Source: Brevundimonas sp. SH203
Lineage (GTDB): Bacteria; Pseudomonadota; Alphaproteobacteria; Caulobacterales; Caulobacteraceae
Direction: 5' to 3'
DNA: 64,000 nucleotides
Assembly: GCF_002157625.1 (NCBI RefSeq)
Contig: NZ_BDMM01000005.1
Span: forward strand, 62,001 to 126,000
A program made the translations under genes and the position numbers. The notes beneath the pieces were generated by a model. It ran no database searches. It was given only the letters and a program-made list of their open reading frames with translations, and was not told the origin of the DNA. Below are positions 25,671 to 35,164 of this stretch, piece by piece (the stretch's first letter is position 1; each line of letters opens with the position of its first letter).

Positions 25671-26097
25671 CACTCGCATCGAAAAGCGCGTCGGGGTTCA
25701 GGCGACCTCGGACCGGATCTGGGATCTGGTTTCGGACCTGGCCGGCTGGAGCGCTTGGAACCCGATGGACGCCGATGTCGAGGGCGTCATCGCCTTCGGC
25801 GGCCGCCTGACCATGACCGAGACCTGGCCCGAAATGGCGCCGCATCAGGCCCTGGCCCAGATCGTCGAATGGCAGCCGCGCGGGCGTCTGGTATGGGCGG
25901 AACGGCGCGGCTTCCTGTTCCAGAGCCTGCGCTACATCCAGATCGAGGAACTGGCGCCGGGCAACTGCATTGTCGCGGCGGGTGTGCGCTTCTCGGGCCT
26001 GCGCGGCGAACTGTTCCACGACAAGCATCGCCCGGCGATCCGCAAGGCGCACGAGGCCATTGCCGAAGGACTGAAGACCGCCGCCGAAGCGGGCTAG
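25663..26097 (+). CDS. SRPBCC family protein
   Basis: 144 residues, START/Bet v1-like fold. The N-terminal IEKRVGVQATSDRIWDLVSDLAGWSAWNP opening and the WPEMAPHQALAQIVEWQPRGRLVW strand pattern are characteristic. It is a ligand-binding or cyclase-like domain; the ligand is unknown. It overlaps the ferredoxin-like gene at its start and the convergent tadC gene by four bases at its end. Confidence 0.8.
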   Translation: MDDTRIEKRVGVQATSDRIWDLVSDLAGWSAWNPMDADVEGVIAFGGRLTMTETWPEMAPHQALAQIVEWQPRGRLVWAERRGFLFQSLRYIQIEELAPGNCIVAAGVRFSGLRGELFHDKHRPAIRKAHEAIAEGLKTAAEAG

Positions 26098-27074
26098 TTG
26101 CCGGACTTCATCATGTCCATCACGTTCATGATCGCCGGTCCCAGGATGACGATGAACAGCACGGGCAAGAAGAACAGGATCATCGGCACCGTCAGTTTGG
26201 CCGGCAGGGCCGCCGCCTTCTTCTCCGCCGCCGACAGGCGCAGGTCGCGGTTTTCCTTGGCCATGACGCGCAGGGCGGTCGCCAGCGGCGTGCCATAGGT
26301 CTCGGCCTGGGTCATGGCGGTCGCCACCGATTTCACGCCAGGATGGTTGGTGCGCTTGCCCAGATTCTCATAGGCCACCCGCCGATCCGGCAGATAGGAC
26401 AGTTCGGCCGACAGCAGCGACAGTTCCTCGGCCAGATCGATGGACGACGGCCCCATCTCCTGGCTGACCTTGGTGATCGCCGCCTCGATCGACATCCCCG
26501 CCTCGACGCAGATCAGCAACAGGTCCAGCGCATCGGGAAAGGCCTGCATGATCGAGGTGCGGCGCTTGTCGATCCGGTTCTTCAGATAGAGGTTGGGCGC
26601 ATAGAAGCCCGCCACCGCCGCCGCCATCACCAGCGTCAGCTTCTGCATCGCGGGCCAGTCCACGACCTTGATGACGAACATGTAGAAGGCCGCCACGATC
26701 ATGAAGATGAAGGGGGTGGCGAAGCGGAAGAAGTAGAAGGTGGTCAGGGGCTTGGGCCCGCGATAGCCCGCCTGGGCCATCTGGCCGGCGACCTTGGGGT
26801 CTTCCAGCAGCTTGGTCAGGTTCAGCTGGTCCACGACCCGCTTCTTGAACCCGTCGTCGGTGTGACGCAGCGCGCCCTGACCCGCGGCCAGACTGGCGCG
26901 CGAGCGGCGCTTCAGGTCGTCGCGGCGTTCGGCGACCGCCTTCATCCGCTTGTCCAGCTTCACCCCGCCGGTCATCGAGGACATCAGGGTCAGGACGGTG
27001 GCGAAGACCAGCACGCCCACGCCGATGCTGAGCAGGTTCTGAGGATCGGTGATGAAGCGGATGAAACCTTCCAT
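26094..27074 (-). CDS. tadC: Tad pilus inner-membrane platform protein TadC/CpaH
   Basis: 326 residues, type II secretion system F family. Hydrophobic segments lie at about 14-32, 114-132, 140-157 and 295-315. The conserved F domain spans AFPDALDLLLICVEAGMSIEAAI to TPLATALRVMAKE. It is the second of the two polytopic platform proteins that work with the CpaF ATPase to extrude the Flp pilus. Last gene of the minus-strand cpa operon, nine bases after tadB. Confidence 0.93.
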   Translation of the reverse strand: MEGFIRFITDPQNLLSIGVGVLVFATVLTLMSSMTGGVKLDKRMKAVAERRDDLKRRSRASLAAGQGALRHTDDGFKKRVVDQLNLTKLLEDPKVAGQMAQAGYRGPKPLTTFYFFRFATPFIFMIVAAFYMFVIKVVDWPAMQKLTLVMAAAVAGFYAPNLYLKNRIDKRRTSIMQAFPDALDLLLICVEAGMSIEAAITKVSQEMGPSSIDLAEELSLLSAELSYLPDRRVAYENLGKRTNHPGVKSVATAMTQAETYGTPLATALRVMAKENRDLRLSAAEKKAAALPAKLTVPMILFFLPVLFIVILGPAIMNVMDMMKSGN

Positions 27075-27083
27075 GACGCCGCC

Positions 27084-28064
27084 TCAGAACTTGAACGAAA
27101 TCATGCGCTTCATAACGAAGACGCCGGTGGCCATCAGGAGGGCCGCGATCAGCAACAGGAAGTTGCCGCGAATGTCGTTGAACAGCGGCATCATGTAGGC
27201 GGGCGTCGTCGCCATCACCATCAGCATGACCGCCGGCGGCAGGGAGGCGATGATGCCGGCCGAGGCCAAGGCCTCGGACGACAGGGCCTTGATCTTCTCG
27301 CCCATCATCCGGCGCGCGCGCAGCACGGCCGACAGATTGCCCAGGGCCTCGGCCAGATTGCCGCCGGTCTTCTGCTGGATGGCGATGACGATGGTGAAGA
27401 AGCGCAGCTCGGGCGTCGGCATCCGCTGGAACATCTTGTCCAGCGCCTGCTCCAGGGTCAGGCCGACGCCCAGCCCCTCGACCAGCTTCTGGAACTCCGG
27501 TCCCAGCGGGGCGGGGCTTTCGCGGCCGATGATCTTGAAACACTCATGCACCGGCAGGCCCGACTTGATGCCGCGCACAATGACGTCGACGGCGTTGGGG
27601 AACTCCAGCGAGAACTTCTTCATCCGCCCCTTGCCCAGGAAGCCGACGATCCAGCGCGGCAGACCCAGGCCGAAGATCAGCCCCAGGCCGATCACCACCA
27701 GGATCGGCAGACCCAGCACAAGAGAGAACAGCAGGGCGATCACCCCGGCCACGGCCGAGACGATGTAGAAGGTCCGCACGCTGAGGCTCAGACCCGCCTG
27801 TTTCAGCCGCGAGGCCAGGGTCGTGCGCGCCTTGCGCTCGCGCCGATCCGCCTCCTGCAACTGGACCAGAATCTGCTTGCGGCGCGCCTCGGGCGTGTTG
27901 GCGACGGCGGCCTTGCGGGCGGCCGCGGCGGAGTTCTTCTTGCCTTCGCCGATGGTCTGGGCGCGCTTGACCGCCTGGGACGAGGCGTTATCGCCGCCGA
28001 CGAAGACCCAGCCCAGGCCGCCAATGGTGATGAAGGCCAGAACGGCGGCGAGGATCGGCAGCAT
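27084..28064 (-). CDS. tadB: Tad pilus inner-membrane platform protein TadB/CpaG
   Basis: 326 residues, type II secretion F family. The F domain is FPNAVDVIVRGIKSGLPVHECF to GGNLAEALGNLSAVLRAR, with hydrophobic helices at about 3-22, 97-130, 270-288 and 300-317. It pairs with TadC as platform for CpaF. Three bases separate it from cpaF, supporting operon membership. Confidence 0.93.
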   Translation of the reverse strand: MLPILAAVLAFITIGGLGWVFVGGDNASSQAVKRAQTIGEGKKNSAAAARKAAVANTPEARRKQILVQLQEADRRERKARTTLASRLKQAGLSLSVRTFYIVSAVAGVIALLFSLVLGLPILVVIGLGLIFGLGLPRWIVGFLGKGRMKKFSLEFPNAVDVIVRGIKSGLPVHECFKIIGRESPAPLGPEFQKLVEGLGVGLTLEQALDKMFQRMPTPELRFFTIVIAIQQKTGGNLAEALGNLSAVLRARRMMGEKIKALSSEALASAGIIASLPPAVMLMVMATTPAYMMPLFNDIRGNFLLLIAALLMATGVFVMKRMISFKF

Positions 28065-28067
28065 GAT

Positions 28068-29720
28068 CTATTCCGCCGCGTCCAGGGCGTCGGCCAGCTC
28101 GCGCTCCAACCCGTAATAGCGGGCGCGGTCCCAGAAACGCGGACGCGCGATGCCGGTCGAACGGTGACGACCGACGATCTTGCCGTTCTCGTCCTCGCCG
28201 GTGATGTCATAGACGAACAGGTCCTGCGTCACGATCACATCGCCTTCCAGTCCCACGACTTCGGTGATGTGGGTGATCCGGCGCGAGCCGTCGCGCAGGC
28301 GGGCGGCCTGGATGATGACGTCCACCGATCCCACGATCATCTCGCGGATGGTGCGCGACGGCAGGCCGTATCCGCCCATGGTGATCATGGACTCCATCCG
28401 GCTGATGGCCTCGCGCGGGCTGTTGGCGTGCAGCGTGCCCATGGAGCCGTCATGGCCGGTGTTCATCGCCTGCAACAGGTCGAAGGCTTCGGGTCCGCGC
28501 ACCTCGCCGACGATGATCCGCTCGGGACGCATCCGCAGGCAGTTCTTCACCAGGTCGCGCATGGTGATCGTGCCCTGGCCTTCCAGGTTCGGCGGGCGGG
28601 TTTCAAGACGCACCACATGCGGCTGCTGCAGCTGCAGTTCGGCGGCGTCCTCGCAGGTGATGACCCGCTCGGTCGGGTCGATGAAGGCCGTCAGGGTGTT
28701 CAGCAAGGTCGTCTTGCCCGAGCCGGTGCCGCCCGAAATGACCAGATTGCATCGCGATGCGCCGATGACGCCCAGAACGCGCGCGCCCTCGGGACTGATG
28801 GAGGCGTACTCCACCAGGTTCTTCATCGTCAGCTTGTCCTTCTTGAACTTACGAATGGTCAGGGTCGGACCATCGATGGCCAGGGGCGGCGCGATGACGT
28901 TGACGCGCGACCCGTCCGGCAGACGGGCGTCGCAGATCGGGCTGGATTCATCGACGCGGCGGCCGACCTGCGACACGATCCGCTGGCAGATGTTCATCAG
29001 CTGGGTGTTGTCGCGGAACCGCACATTGGTCAGCTGGACCTTGCCCGCGACCTCGATGAAGACCCGCCCGGCGCCGTTGACCATGATGTCGGCGATGTCG
29101 TCGCGGCTCAGCAGCGGCTCCAGCGGACCATAGCCCAGGACGTCGTTGACGATGTCCTGAACCAGATGCTCCTGCTCGGCGACCGACATGGAGACGTTTT
29201 TGATCGCCACCAGTTCGGAGACGATGTCGCGGATTTCCTCCGACGCCGCCTTCTGGTCCAGATGCGCCAACTGGGCCAGGTCGATGGTGTTCATCAGCGC
29301 GTTGAAGATCGTCGTCTTCGTGGCGTGATAATAGTCGCTCTGTTCCCGGACGATCTCGGCGACCGCCTGGGCCTTCTTCAGCTGTTCCAGACCGGCGGTG
29401 GGCTTGGGGCCCGCGCCGCCGCCGGCGGCCGGACGCGGCGCCTCGGGCTTGGGCCGGGGGCGCGAGGCCAAGGCGTCCAGCCGGTCGACCGAGGCCGTGG
29501 CGGGGCCGCTGGAGACGGACGGCGCATCGGCGCGGGCGAAGGCTTCGGCCGCCGGCTCCAACGCCTCGTCGGCGAAGGCGTAGTCCGGCGCGGGTCTGGC
29601 GGCGGGCGCGGGCGCGCTCTCCGTCTTGAACACCGACACAGGCTCGGCCGCGACGGTCGCCGGGGCGGGGCGTGCGGGCGCCGGGGCGACGCCGGGCTGG
29701 CCTGTGCGCTTGCCGAACAT
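28068..29720 (-). CDS. cpaF: Tad pilus assembly ATPase CpaF/TadA
   Basis: 550 residues. An Ala/Pro-rich N-terminal tail precedes the secretion-ATPase domain: ISGGTGSGKTTLLNTL is the Walker A, RVITCEDAAELQL the Asp box, PERIIVGEVRGPEA the Walker B, and TGHDGSMGTLHANSPR the His box. It powers Flp pilus extension and probably retraction, as known for the bifunctional CpaF of Caulobacter. Placed three bases after cpaE in the same operon. Confidence 0.96.
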   Translation of the reverse strand: MFGKRTGQPGVAPAPARPAPATVAAEPVSVFKTESAPAPAARPAPDYAFADEALEPAAEAFARADAPSVSSGPATASVDRLDALASRPRPKPEAPRPAAGGGAGPKPTAGLEQLKKAQAVAEIVREQSDYYHATKTTIFNALMNTIDLAQLAHLDQKAASEEIRDIVSELVAIKNVSMSVAEQEHLVQDIVNDVLGYGPLEPLLSRDDIADIMVNGAGRVFIEVAGKVQLTNVRFRDNTQLMNICQRIVSQVGRRVDESSPICDARLPDGSRVNVIAPPLAIDGPTLTIRKFKKDKLTMKNLVEYASISPEGARVLGVIGASRCNLVISGGTGSGKTTLLNTLTAFIDPTERVITCEDAAELQLQQPHVVRLETRPPNLEGQGTITMRDLVKNCLRMRPERIIVGEVRGPEAFDLLQAMNTGHDGSMGTLHANSPREAISRMESMITMGGYGLPSRTIREMIVGSVDVIIQAARLRDGSRRITHITEVVGLEGDVIVTQDLFVYDITGEDENGKIVGRHRSTGIARPRFWDRARYYGLERELADALDAAE

Positions 29721-29723
29721 CCG

Positions 29724-31265
29724 TCAGCGCTTCTTGAACATGGTCGCGAACAGCGACTTGGACCCGGCGGCGTCGGCGGGCTTGGCCGCCTTTTCCGTCT
29801 TACCGGACTTGGCGGTCTTGCCCTTGGGACCGGCGACGGCGGGCAGTTCGCGACGCGACACGATCTGGGCCAGGGTCTGGAAGGCCTCGGCCGCCTTGGT
29901 CTTGGACCCGGCGTCCAGGATCATCTGGCCGTTGTTGGCCGCCGCCCCGAAGGTCTTGGCGTCGAACGGGATCGTCAGGCTGGCGTGGACGCCCAGGGCG
30001 GCGCCGAAGTCCTTGGCCGGAATTTCGGGGCGACCAGGCACGCCGATCTGGTTCAGCACCAGACGCGGCGGCGCATCGTTCGGCCGACCCTGGCGGATCA
30101 GGTCGATCATATTCTTGGCGTTACGCAGGCTGGCCAGGTCGGGGGTGGCCACCACCACCACCTCGTCGGCGCTGATCAGGGTGCGGCGCATCCACGGCGA
30201 CCAAAGGTGCGGCAGGTCCAGCACCACGAAGGGCGCGGTGGCGCGGATCTGGTTCGTCACCTCCTCGAACGCCTCGGCGGAGATGTCCCAGTCCGTGTCC
30301 AGACTGGCGGGCGCCGCGAACAGGCTCAGCTTGTCGGTGCAGCGGACCATCATCCGGTCCAGCAGCGTGGAGTCCAGCCGGTCGGGCTGGCCCAGGGCGT
30401 CGGCGACGCCGCTCAGCGGGTCCTGGTTGAAGTCCAGCCCCGCCGTGCCGAACGGCAGGTCGTAATCGACGATGACGGTGTTGGCCCCGATCCGCTCCGA
30501 GATCGCATAGGCGGTGTTGTGCGCCACGGCCGAGGCCCCCGCCCCGCCCCGCGCGCCGACGAAGGCGATAGTGCGGCCGACGAAGGGCTGGGCCGGATCG
30601 TTGAACAGGCCGCCGATGGCCGCGATCAGTTGCAGCGGCTGCAGCGGCGCGACCAGATATTCGCTGACCCCGCGCCGCATCAGTTCGCGGAACAGGATGA
30701 TGTCGTTGGTCGCCCCGACCACGATGACCTTGGTGCCCGCGTCGCAGACCTCGGCCAGCTGATCGACCTCATGGAGCAGCGCCTGCGGATCTTTCAGGCA
30801 TTCGACGATGATCAGCGGCGGCGTCGGCTCGTTCTGATAGGTCTCGACCGCCGCCGGCACGCCGCCGATGCGGATCTGGGTCGTGGCGCGCGACAGGCGG
30901 CGGTCCTGGGCCGCGCGCTCGGCGGAGGCCAGCGTGTCCTGACGCTCGGCGAAGACATGGATGGCGATGCGCGGCACCGACACCTCGCCGATGGCGGCGA
31001 TGGGCGCCAGGCCCGTCGGGGCCAGGGCGGTCGACGTCAGATCCACCGTCGCCGGATAGGGTTCGGCCAGACTGGCCTCGGCCTGGGCCACGACCTCGCC
31101 CACGGGGTTGTAGCCCCCGGCGACCGGCGCATCGGCGGCGTCCGCGAACGGCAGGGGCCCGCGCGCGGGAACCGCCTGGGTCGCGGGCAGGTCGTCGAAC
31201 TCCATGTCGGCGTCGAAGCCTTCGTCGAACGCTTCGAAGGGGCGGGGGGCGGGCGCTGTGCTCAT
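29724..31265 (-). CDS. cpaE: Pilus localisation ATPase CpaE
   Basis: 513 residues. An N-terminal degenerate receiver-like region (FAERQDTLASAERAAQ to ELMRRGVSEYLVAPL) is followed by a ParA/MinD-type ATPase domain with a deviant Walker A (GARGGAGASAVAHN) and VIVDYDLPFGTAGLDF. The C-terminus is Lys/Ala-rich. In Caulobacter CpaE positions the pilus secretin at the new pole, and depends on PodJ for this; podJ is 17 kb upstream here. Confidence 0.93.
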   Translation of the reverse strand: MSTAPAPRPFEAFDEGFDADMEFDDLPATQAVPARGPLPFADAADAPVAGGYNPVGEVVAQAEASLAEPYPATVDLTSTALAPTGLAPIAAIGEVSVPRIAIHVFAERQDTLASAERAAQDRRLSRATTQIRIGGVPAAVETYQNEPTPPLIIVECLKDPQALLHEVDQLAEVCDAGTKVIVVGATNDIILFRELMRRGVSEYLVAPLQPLQLIAAIGGLFNDPAQPFVGRTIAFVGARGGAGASAVAHNTAYAISERIGANTVIVDYDLPFGTAGLDFNQDPLSGVADALGQPDRLDSTLLDRMMVRCTDKLSLFAAPASLDTDWDISAEAFEEVTNQIRATAPFVVLDLPHLWSPWMRRTLISADEVVVVATPDLASLRNAKNMIDLIRQGRPNDAPPRLVLNQIGVPGRPEIPAKDFGAALGVHASLTIPFDAKTFGAAANNGQMILDAGSKTKAAEAFQTLAQIVSRRELPAVAGPKGKTAKSGKTEKAAKPADAAGSKSLFATMFKKR

Positions 31266-31268
31266 GGC

Positions 31269-31946
31269 TTAGTTCACCGCGCGAGAGACGGCGGTCTCCC
31301 GCACCAGGGTTTCCGCCTCGGCCGAGGTTTGCTTGCCGGCGCGGTATTGGTCGAAGACCACGGTGCGGCGGCTGGCGTCGGCGGGCGTCATGGCGCGCGG
31401 CTGCTGGATGTCGCGCGGATCGGCGATCTGGGCGGCCAGATTGGCCGTGACCGCGCAACCGAAGTTGGAGGCGGACTGGTTGTCGCCCGACCGGCCCAGA
31501 TTGCCCCAGTTGCGCCCGCACTGGGGAACCACGGCGCGCACGGTCTCGAAACCGACGACCACCGGCGCGCGCGGATCGGGCGCGGCGTAGCTGACCAGAC
31601 GGATGCGTTCGGCTGGCACGCCCCAGGCGTTGAGGGCGGCCTGAATGGCATAGGCCTGGTTCAGGGCGACCGGATCGGCGCCGGCCGGCGCCTCGATCAC
31701 CAGCGGCCCGCCGTCAGCCTGGGCGTAGCGGCCGACCAGGGCCTGTAGGGCGGCGTTCTGGGTCGCCGACAGGCCGGCGTCGTGAACCGCCAGGGCGATC
31801 CGGTCCAGGTTCGGCTCGACCTGCAGCGTATAGCGCGACGTCGGCGTCAGCGGCGGCTCGCCGCCCAGGCTGGCCGGCCCGCCGACACAGGCGCCCAGGG
31901 CCAAGGCCGAGACGGTCAGGACGGCGACAATCGGGGTGCGGATCAT
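31269..31946 (-). CDS. cpaD: Pilus biogenesis lipoprotein CpaD
   Basis: 225 residues with a lipobox (LALGAC). The CpaD domain carries LNQAYAIQAALNAWGVP, RIRLVSYAA and the conserved CGRNWGNLGRSGDNQSASNFGCAVTANLAAQIADP stretch (residues about 150-185). It is an outer-membrane lipoprotein that pilots or stabilises the CpaC secretin. The ATG at 31946 (MIRTPIVAV) opens the lipoprotein signal; the longer upstream frame is a shadow of cpaC. Confidence 0.93.
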   Translation of the reverse strand: MIRTPIVAVLTVSALALGACVGGPASLGGEPPLTPTSRYTLQVEPNLDRIALAVHDAGLSATQNAALQALVGRYAQADGGPLVIEAPAGADPVALNQAYAIQAALNAWGVPAERIRLVSYAAPDPRAPVVVGFETVRAVVPQCGRNWGNLGRSGDNQSASNFGCAVTANLAAQIADPRDIQQPRAMTPADASRRTVVFDQYRAGKQTSAEAETLVRETAVSRAVN

Positions 31947-31954
31947 GGGGGCGC

Positions 31955-33508
31955 TCACTCGATCACATAGCCGACCGAACCGGCGGGGGCCGCGTTCGGC
32001 AGCCCATAGACCTGATTCAACTGGCCAAAGAGAATGGTCTGGCTGTCGGAGGCGATGCGCAGGCCGTCCGCCGGCGTCTGCATCCGATCCGGCGAGGTCG
32101 GGCTGACGATATAGGGTTCCACGATCACGACCAGTTCGGTCTCGCCCATCAGATAGTCGCGCGACCGGAACAGCTGGCCCAGCACCGGCAGATTGGTGAC
32201 GCCCGGCAGGGAATCGACGGCCTGGCGGCTGTTTTCCTGCAGAAGGCCGGCGATCATCATCGAGCCGCCGGAGGGGATTTCGATAGTGTTCTCGCTGCGG
32301 CGGACGGTCAGGCCCGGCAGGGTGATGGACGAGGCCGTGCCGGCGCCGATGGTCAGGCCGCCCTGGGACGACAGTTCCGACACCTCGACCTTGACCTGCA
32401 GGCTGATGCGCCCGCCGGACAGCACGACCGGACGGAAGGCCAGGCCGACGCCATAGGGTTTGTACTGAACGGTGATCTGACCCTGGGAATCGCGGCTGGC
32501 GGGCACGGGGAACTCGCCCCCGGCCAGGAAGCTGGCGGCTTCGCCGTTGACCGAGGTCAGGTTCGGCTCGGCCAGCGTTCTCAACAGACCGACCCGCTCG
32601 AAGGCCTTGATCATGGCCTCGCCCTTGTTCAGGCCGTCGGAGCCGGGGCCCGTGCCGGGCTGGGCGGTGTTCCAGTTCGAGGGATCGCCCGGCGCGCCGC
32701 CATTCACCGCGACAGGACACAGCGCTCCGGGCTGCCAGCCCCCCCCGACGCAGGGAACCTGCATCTGATAATTCTTGGTCGTATCGACCGCCGCGCCGGC
32801 GCTGATGCCGCCCAGCAGGGCGCCGTTGACGCCCCAGGTGGCGGCGTTGCCCAGCAGCCATTGGGTGTCGCCCAGCCGCCCCACCACCGCCGAGGTGTTG
32901 AAGCCCAGCTGTTTGATGACGTTGCGCTGCACCTCCACCACGCGGACCTTCAGCGTCACCTGATCCGAACCCGGCACGGTGATCAGGTTCAACACCTTTT
33001 CGGGCGCGGAGACGAAGGCCGTGGCGATGCGCGTCGCCTGGGCCGAGGCGGCCGGGTTTTCGGCGACGCCGCTCAGGATGATGCTGTCATTGACGGCCTC
33101 GGCCTTGACCTGACCGCCGGGGATCATCCGGTTCAGGGTGTCCTGAAGCGCGCTGGTGCCCGCGTCCACCCGCACCCGCAGGCTCAGGATGGTGCGTCCG
33201 GCGCTGTCCAGGAAGACGGCGTCCGTCTCGCCCGGCGCCACGCCGATGACGGTGATGCGGCGCGGGGAATGCAGCATGGCCTCGGCCACCTGCGGATTGG
33301 AGACGATCACGTCGCGCGCATCCGCCGGCAGGTCCACGGCGAAGGAGGTGCCGCGCGGCAGGTTGATCAGACGCTGCGTCGCGCCCGTCGAAACGGCGGC
33401 GCGGGTCTGGGCCACGCCGGCGGGCGCGACGGCCAGGCCGGCCAGCAGGGCGCAGGCGACGGCGGCGGTCTTCTTCATCAGGGTCACGCGCATCGGATCG
33501 GCTTTCAT
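31955..33508 (-). CDS. cpaC: Tad pilus outer-membrane secretin CpaC/RcpA
   Basis: 517 residues with a signal peptide (MKKTAAVACALLAGLAVAPAGVAQ after a short basic extension). The N-domain (LPRGTSFAVDLPADARDVIV) and BON-like segment (LNRMIPGGQVKAEAVNDSII) are followed by the secretin domain with VGLLRTLAEPNLTSVNGEAAS, FLAGGEFPVP and the C-terminal RSENTIEIPSGGSMMIAGLL. It forms the outer-membrane pore for the pilus. The start overlaps the cpaB stop (ATGA); a start at either of the two inner ATGs is possible. Confidence 0.94.
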   Translation of the reverse strand: MKADPMRVTLMKKTAAVACALLAGLAVAPAGVAQTRAAVSTGATQRLINLPRGTSFAVDLPADARDVIVSNPQVAEAMLHSPRRITVIGVAPGETDAVFLDSAGRTILSLRVRVDAGTSALQDTLNRMIPGGQVKAEAVNDSIILSGVAENPAASAQATRIATAFVSAPEKVLNLITVPGSDQVTLKVRVVEVQRNVIKQLGFNTSAVVGRLGDTQWLLGNAATWGVNGALLGGISAGAAVDTTKNYQMQVPCVGGGWQPGALCPVAVNGGAPGDPSNWNTAQPGTGPGSDGLNKGEAMIKAFERVGLLRTLAEPNLTSVNGEAASFLAGGEFPVPASRDSQGQITVQYKPYGVGLAFRPVVLSGGRISLQVKVEVSELSSQGGLTIGAGTASSITLPGLTVRRSENTIEIPSGGSMMIAGLLQENSRQAVDSLPGVTNLPVLGQLFRSRDYLMGETELVVIVEPYIVSPTSPDRMQTPADGLRIASDSQTILFGQLNQVYGLPNAAPAGSVGYVIE

Positions 33509-34422
33509 GGCACGGCCACCACTTCGGGGGCGCCGCCGCGATAGATGCGCACCGCCTGCGGGCGGCCCTGGGCGGCTGTGGGTCTGCGCGTGGCGCCGGA
33601 CGGCCCGGCCGTGTCGGCATAGGACCGCAGCGACAGGGACAGTTCGCCTTCCGACTTGGCCTGGGCCACCAGGACGGCGTCCTGCGGGCGAACCTCCAGG
33701 GTGGCGGTCGCGCCGACCACGGCCTGGGCGTCGTCGCCGACCCGCGTGGCCTGGTCGATGGCCAGGACCTTGATGTTCTGAAGCACCACGCCCGACACGA
33801 ACTTGGACTTCGGCCCGCCCTCGACGGCGTTGTCGCGGTTGGTTTCGGCGGTCATGACCACGTCGACCCGGTCGCCCGGCAGGATGAAGCCGCCGGCGGC
33901 GGATTCCACCGTGACCGCGATGGCCATGGCCCGCATCCCCGGCTCCAGATAGGCGGCCATATAGCCGCTGTCGCCGGCCCGCACGATCTTGCGCGCCAGG
34001 ATGGGTTCGCCGGCCAGAATGGGTTCGCGCACGACCGCGCCGATATAGTCGGACTTGGCGCCGGTTCCGGCGATCTCGGTCGCCGCCTTGGCGACCCGTT
34101 CCACCGCGCCGGCGGCCTTGTCGGCCGCATTTTCCGATGCGGGTCTGGCGGGCCGGGGGGTGGAGCCGTCGGTGATGAAGACCGGCGCGACCTCGTCGAC
34201 GGGCCAGTCCTTCCAGGACAGATCGGCCTCGGTGATCCGCTTGCCCGGCGTCAGATCCTTGGCCGCGACCAGGACCTTGGCCATCTGGCGCACTTCGACG
34301 GGCGCGGCGGCGGCCGGGGCGGCGGGGGCGTGGGACGACGATCCCATGGCCCGAACCACCAGGGCCAGGCCGATGGCGGAAACGGCGGCGATGCACAGAA
34401 CGACGATACGGGCGGGCTTCAT
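33505..34422 (-). CDS. cpaB: Flp pilus assembly protein CpaB/RcpC
   Basis: 305 residues. One N-terminal membrane anchor (about 5-22) precedes a SAF domain (MAKVLVAAKDLTPGKRITEADLSWKDWP, PILAGEPILARKIV) and the RcpC/CpaB domain (MRAMAIAVTVESAAGGFILPGDRVDVVMT). It acts in the periplasm with the secretin. The start at 34422 (MKPARIVVL) is chosen over an upstream frame rich in Arg. About 120 bases separate it from cpaA, with GGTTAAC and TTAATAATCA half-sites, so a separate promoter is possible. Confidence 0.92.
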   Translation of the reverse strand: MKPARIVVLCIAAVSAIGLALVVRAMGSSSHAPAAPAAAAPVEVRQMAKVLVAAKDLTPGKRITEADLSWKDWPVDEVAPVFITDGSTPRPARPASENAADKAAGAVERVAKAATEIAGTGAKSDYIGAVVREPILAGEPILARKIVRAGDSGYMAAYLEPGMRAMAIAVTVESAAGGFILPGDRVDVVMTAETNRDNAVEGGPKSKFVSGVVLQNIKVLAIDQATRVGDDAQAVVGATATLEVRPQDAVLVAQAKSEGELSLSLRSYADTAGPSGATRRPTAAQGRPQAVRIYRGGAPEVVAVP

Positions 34423-34542
34423 CCAGGCGGTCTCCGGCTGGCGTTCTGTTCTCGGATTCAGTCCCCGACGCCTACCGTTAATAATCATGACCTCAATCGG
34501 TTAACGCTTCCTAAGCGCGCCGAACGCCGGTCAGCCTGGCCC

Positions 34543-35073
34543 TTAACGCCCCGAGGCGAAGGCGATGACCAGCCCGCTCTCGGGCAAGGCCATCAGGGCG
34601 CCGATGGCGATGGCGACGCCATAAGGAATGTCGCCCTTGGGCTGCATCAGATTGACGACCCAGCCCTGGGACACCGAAGGCGCGACCATCGGGAAATACT
34701 GCCGCGCGGTCATCAAGAACAGGCAGAAGGCGCCGCCGGCGATCCCCGTCCACAGCAGGAAAGGCGCGACGCCGCTCAGCCCCATCCAGAGGCAGCTCGC
34801 GGCCAGAAGCTTGGCGTCGCCGCCGCCGATCCAGTTCAGGGCGAACATTCCCATCCCGACGATCAGAGCAGCCAGGCCGACGCCGACGTGGACGGCGATG
34901 TCCATTGGCGCGGCGCCTACCAGCAGAGCGGCAGGTAAGAAGGCGCCGACCAGGGCCAAGGAGATCCAGTTCGGAATCTTCATCGTCGTCAGATCGTTCA
35001 GACCGCCGACGATGACCAGGACCGGAAACACGCCGAGCGCGATAAGCAGAAATGCGTCCATAACGACCACCAT
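34543..35073 (-). CDS. cpaA: Prepilin peptidase CpaA
   Basis: 176 residues, A24-type aspartic membrane protease with about six helices. The two catalytic aspartates are in NDLTTMKIPN and WIGGGDAKLL. It cleaves the Flp prepilin after glycine and may process the TadE/F pseudopilins. Two starts are possible, 35073 and 35061 (MDAFLLIALG); neither has a strong ribosome site. It follows pilA after a terminator-like hairpin. Confidence 0.93.
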   Translation of the reverse strand: MVVVMDAFLLIALGVFPVLVIVGGLNDLTTMKIPNWISLALVGAFLPAALLVGAAPMDIAVHVGVGLAALIVGMGMFALNWIGGGDAKLLAASCLWMGLSGVAPFLLWTGIAGGAFCLFLMTARQYFPMVAPSVSQGWVVNLMQPKGDIPYGVAIAIGALMALPESGLVIAFASGR

Positions 35074-35103
35074 GCAGAGCAGGACTTAAGGTTATGTTTC
35101 CGG

Positions 35104-35137
35104 CAAGAGAAAAGGGCCGGAGCTTTTGCTCCGACCC
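35104..35137 (-). terminator. Rho-independent terminator/attenuator between pilA and cpaA
   Basis: On the minus strand GGGTCGGAGC and GCTCCGGCCC pair around AAAA and are followed by TTTTCT. It would end most transcripts after pilA, giving high pilin and lower assembly-gene expression by read-through. Confidence 0.8.
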
Positions 35138-35164
35138 TATCCTGTTTCCGCGACTACTCGACGA

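Noticed and set aside
25755..31748. A 1997-codon open frame on the plus strand
   Set aside because: It is antisense to the complete tadC-tadB-cpaF-cpaE-cpaD series. Its His/Gln/Arg-rich composition is the typical reverse-strand shadow of GC-rich coding DNA.
34423..34542. CtrA site between cpaA and cpaB
   Set aside because: GGTTAAC and TTAATAATCA half-sites are there but not at N7 spacing.
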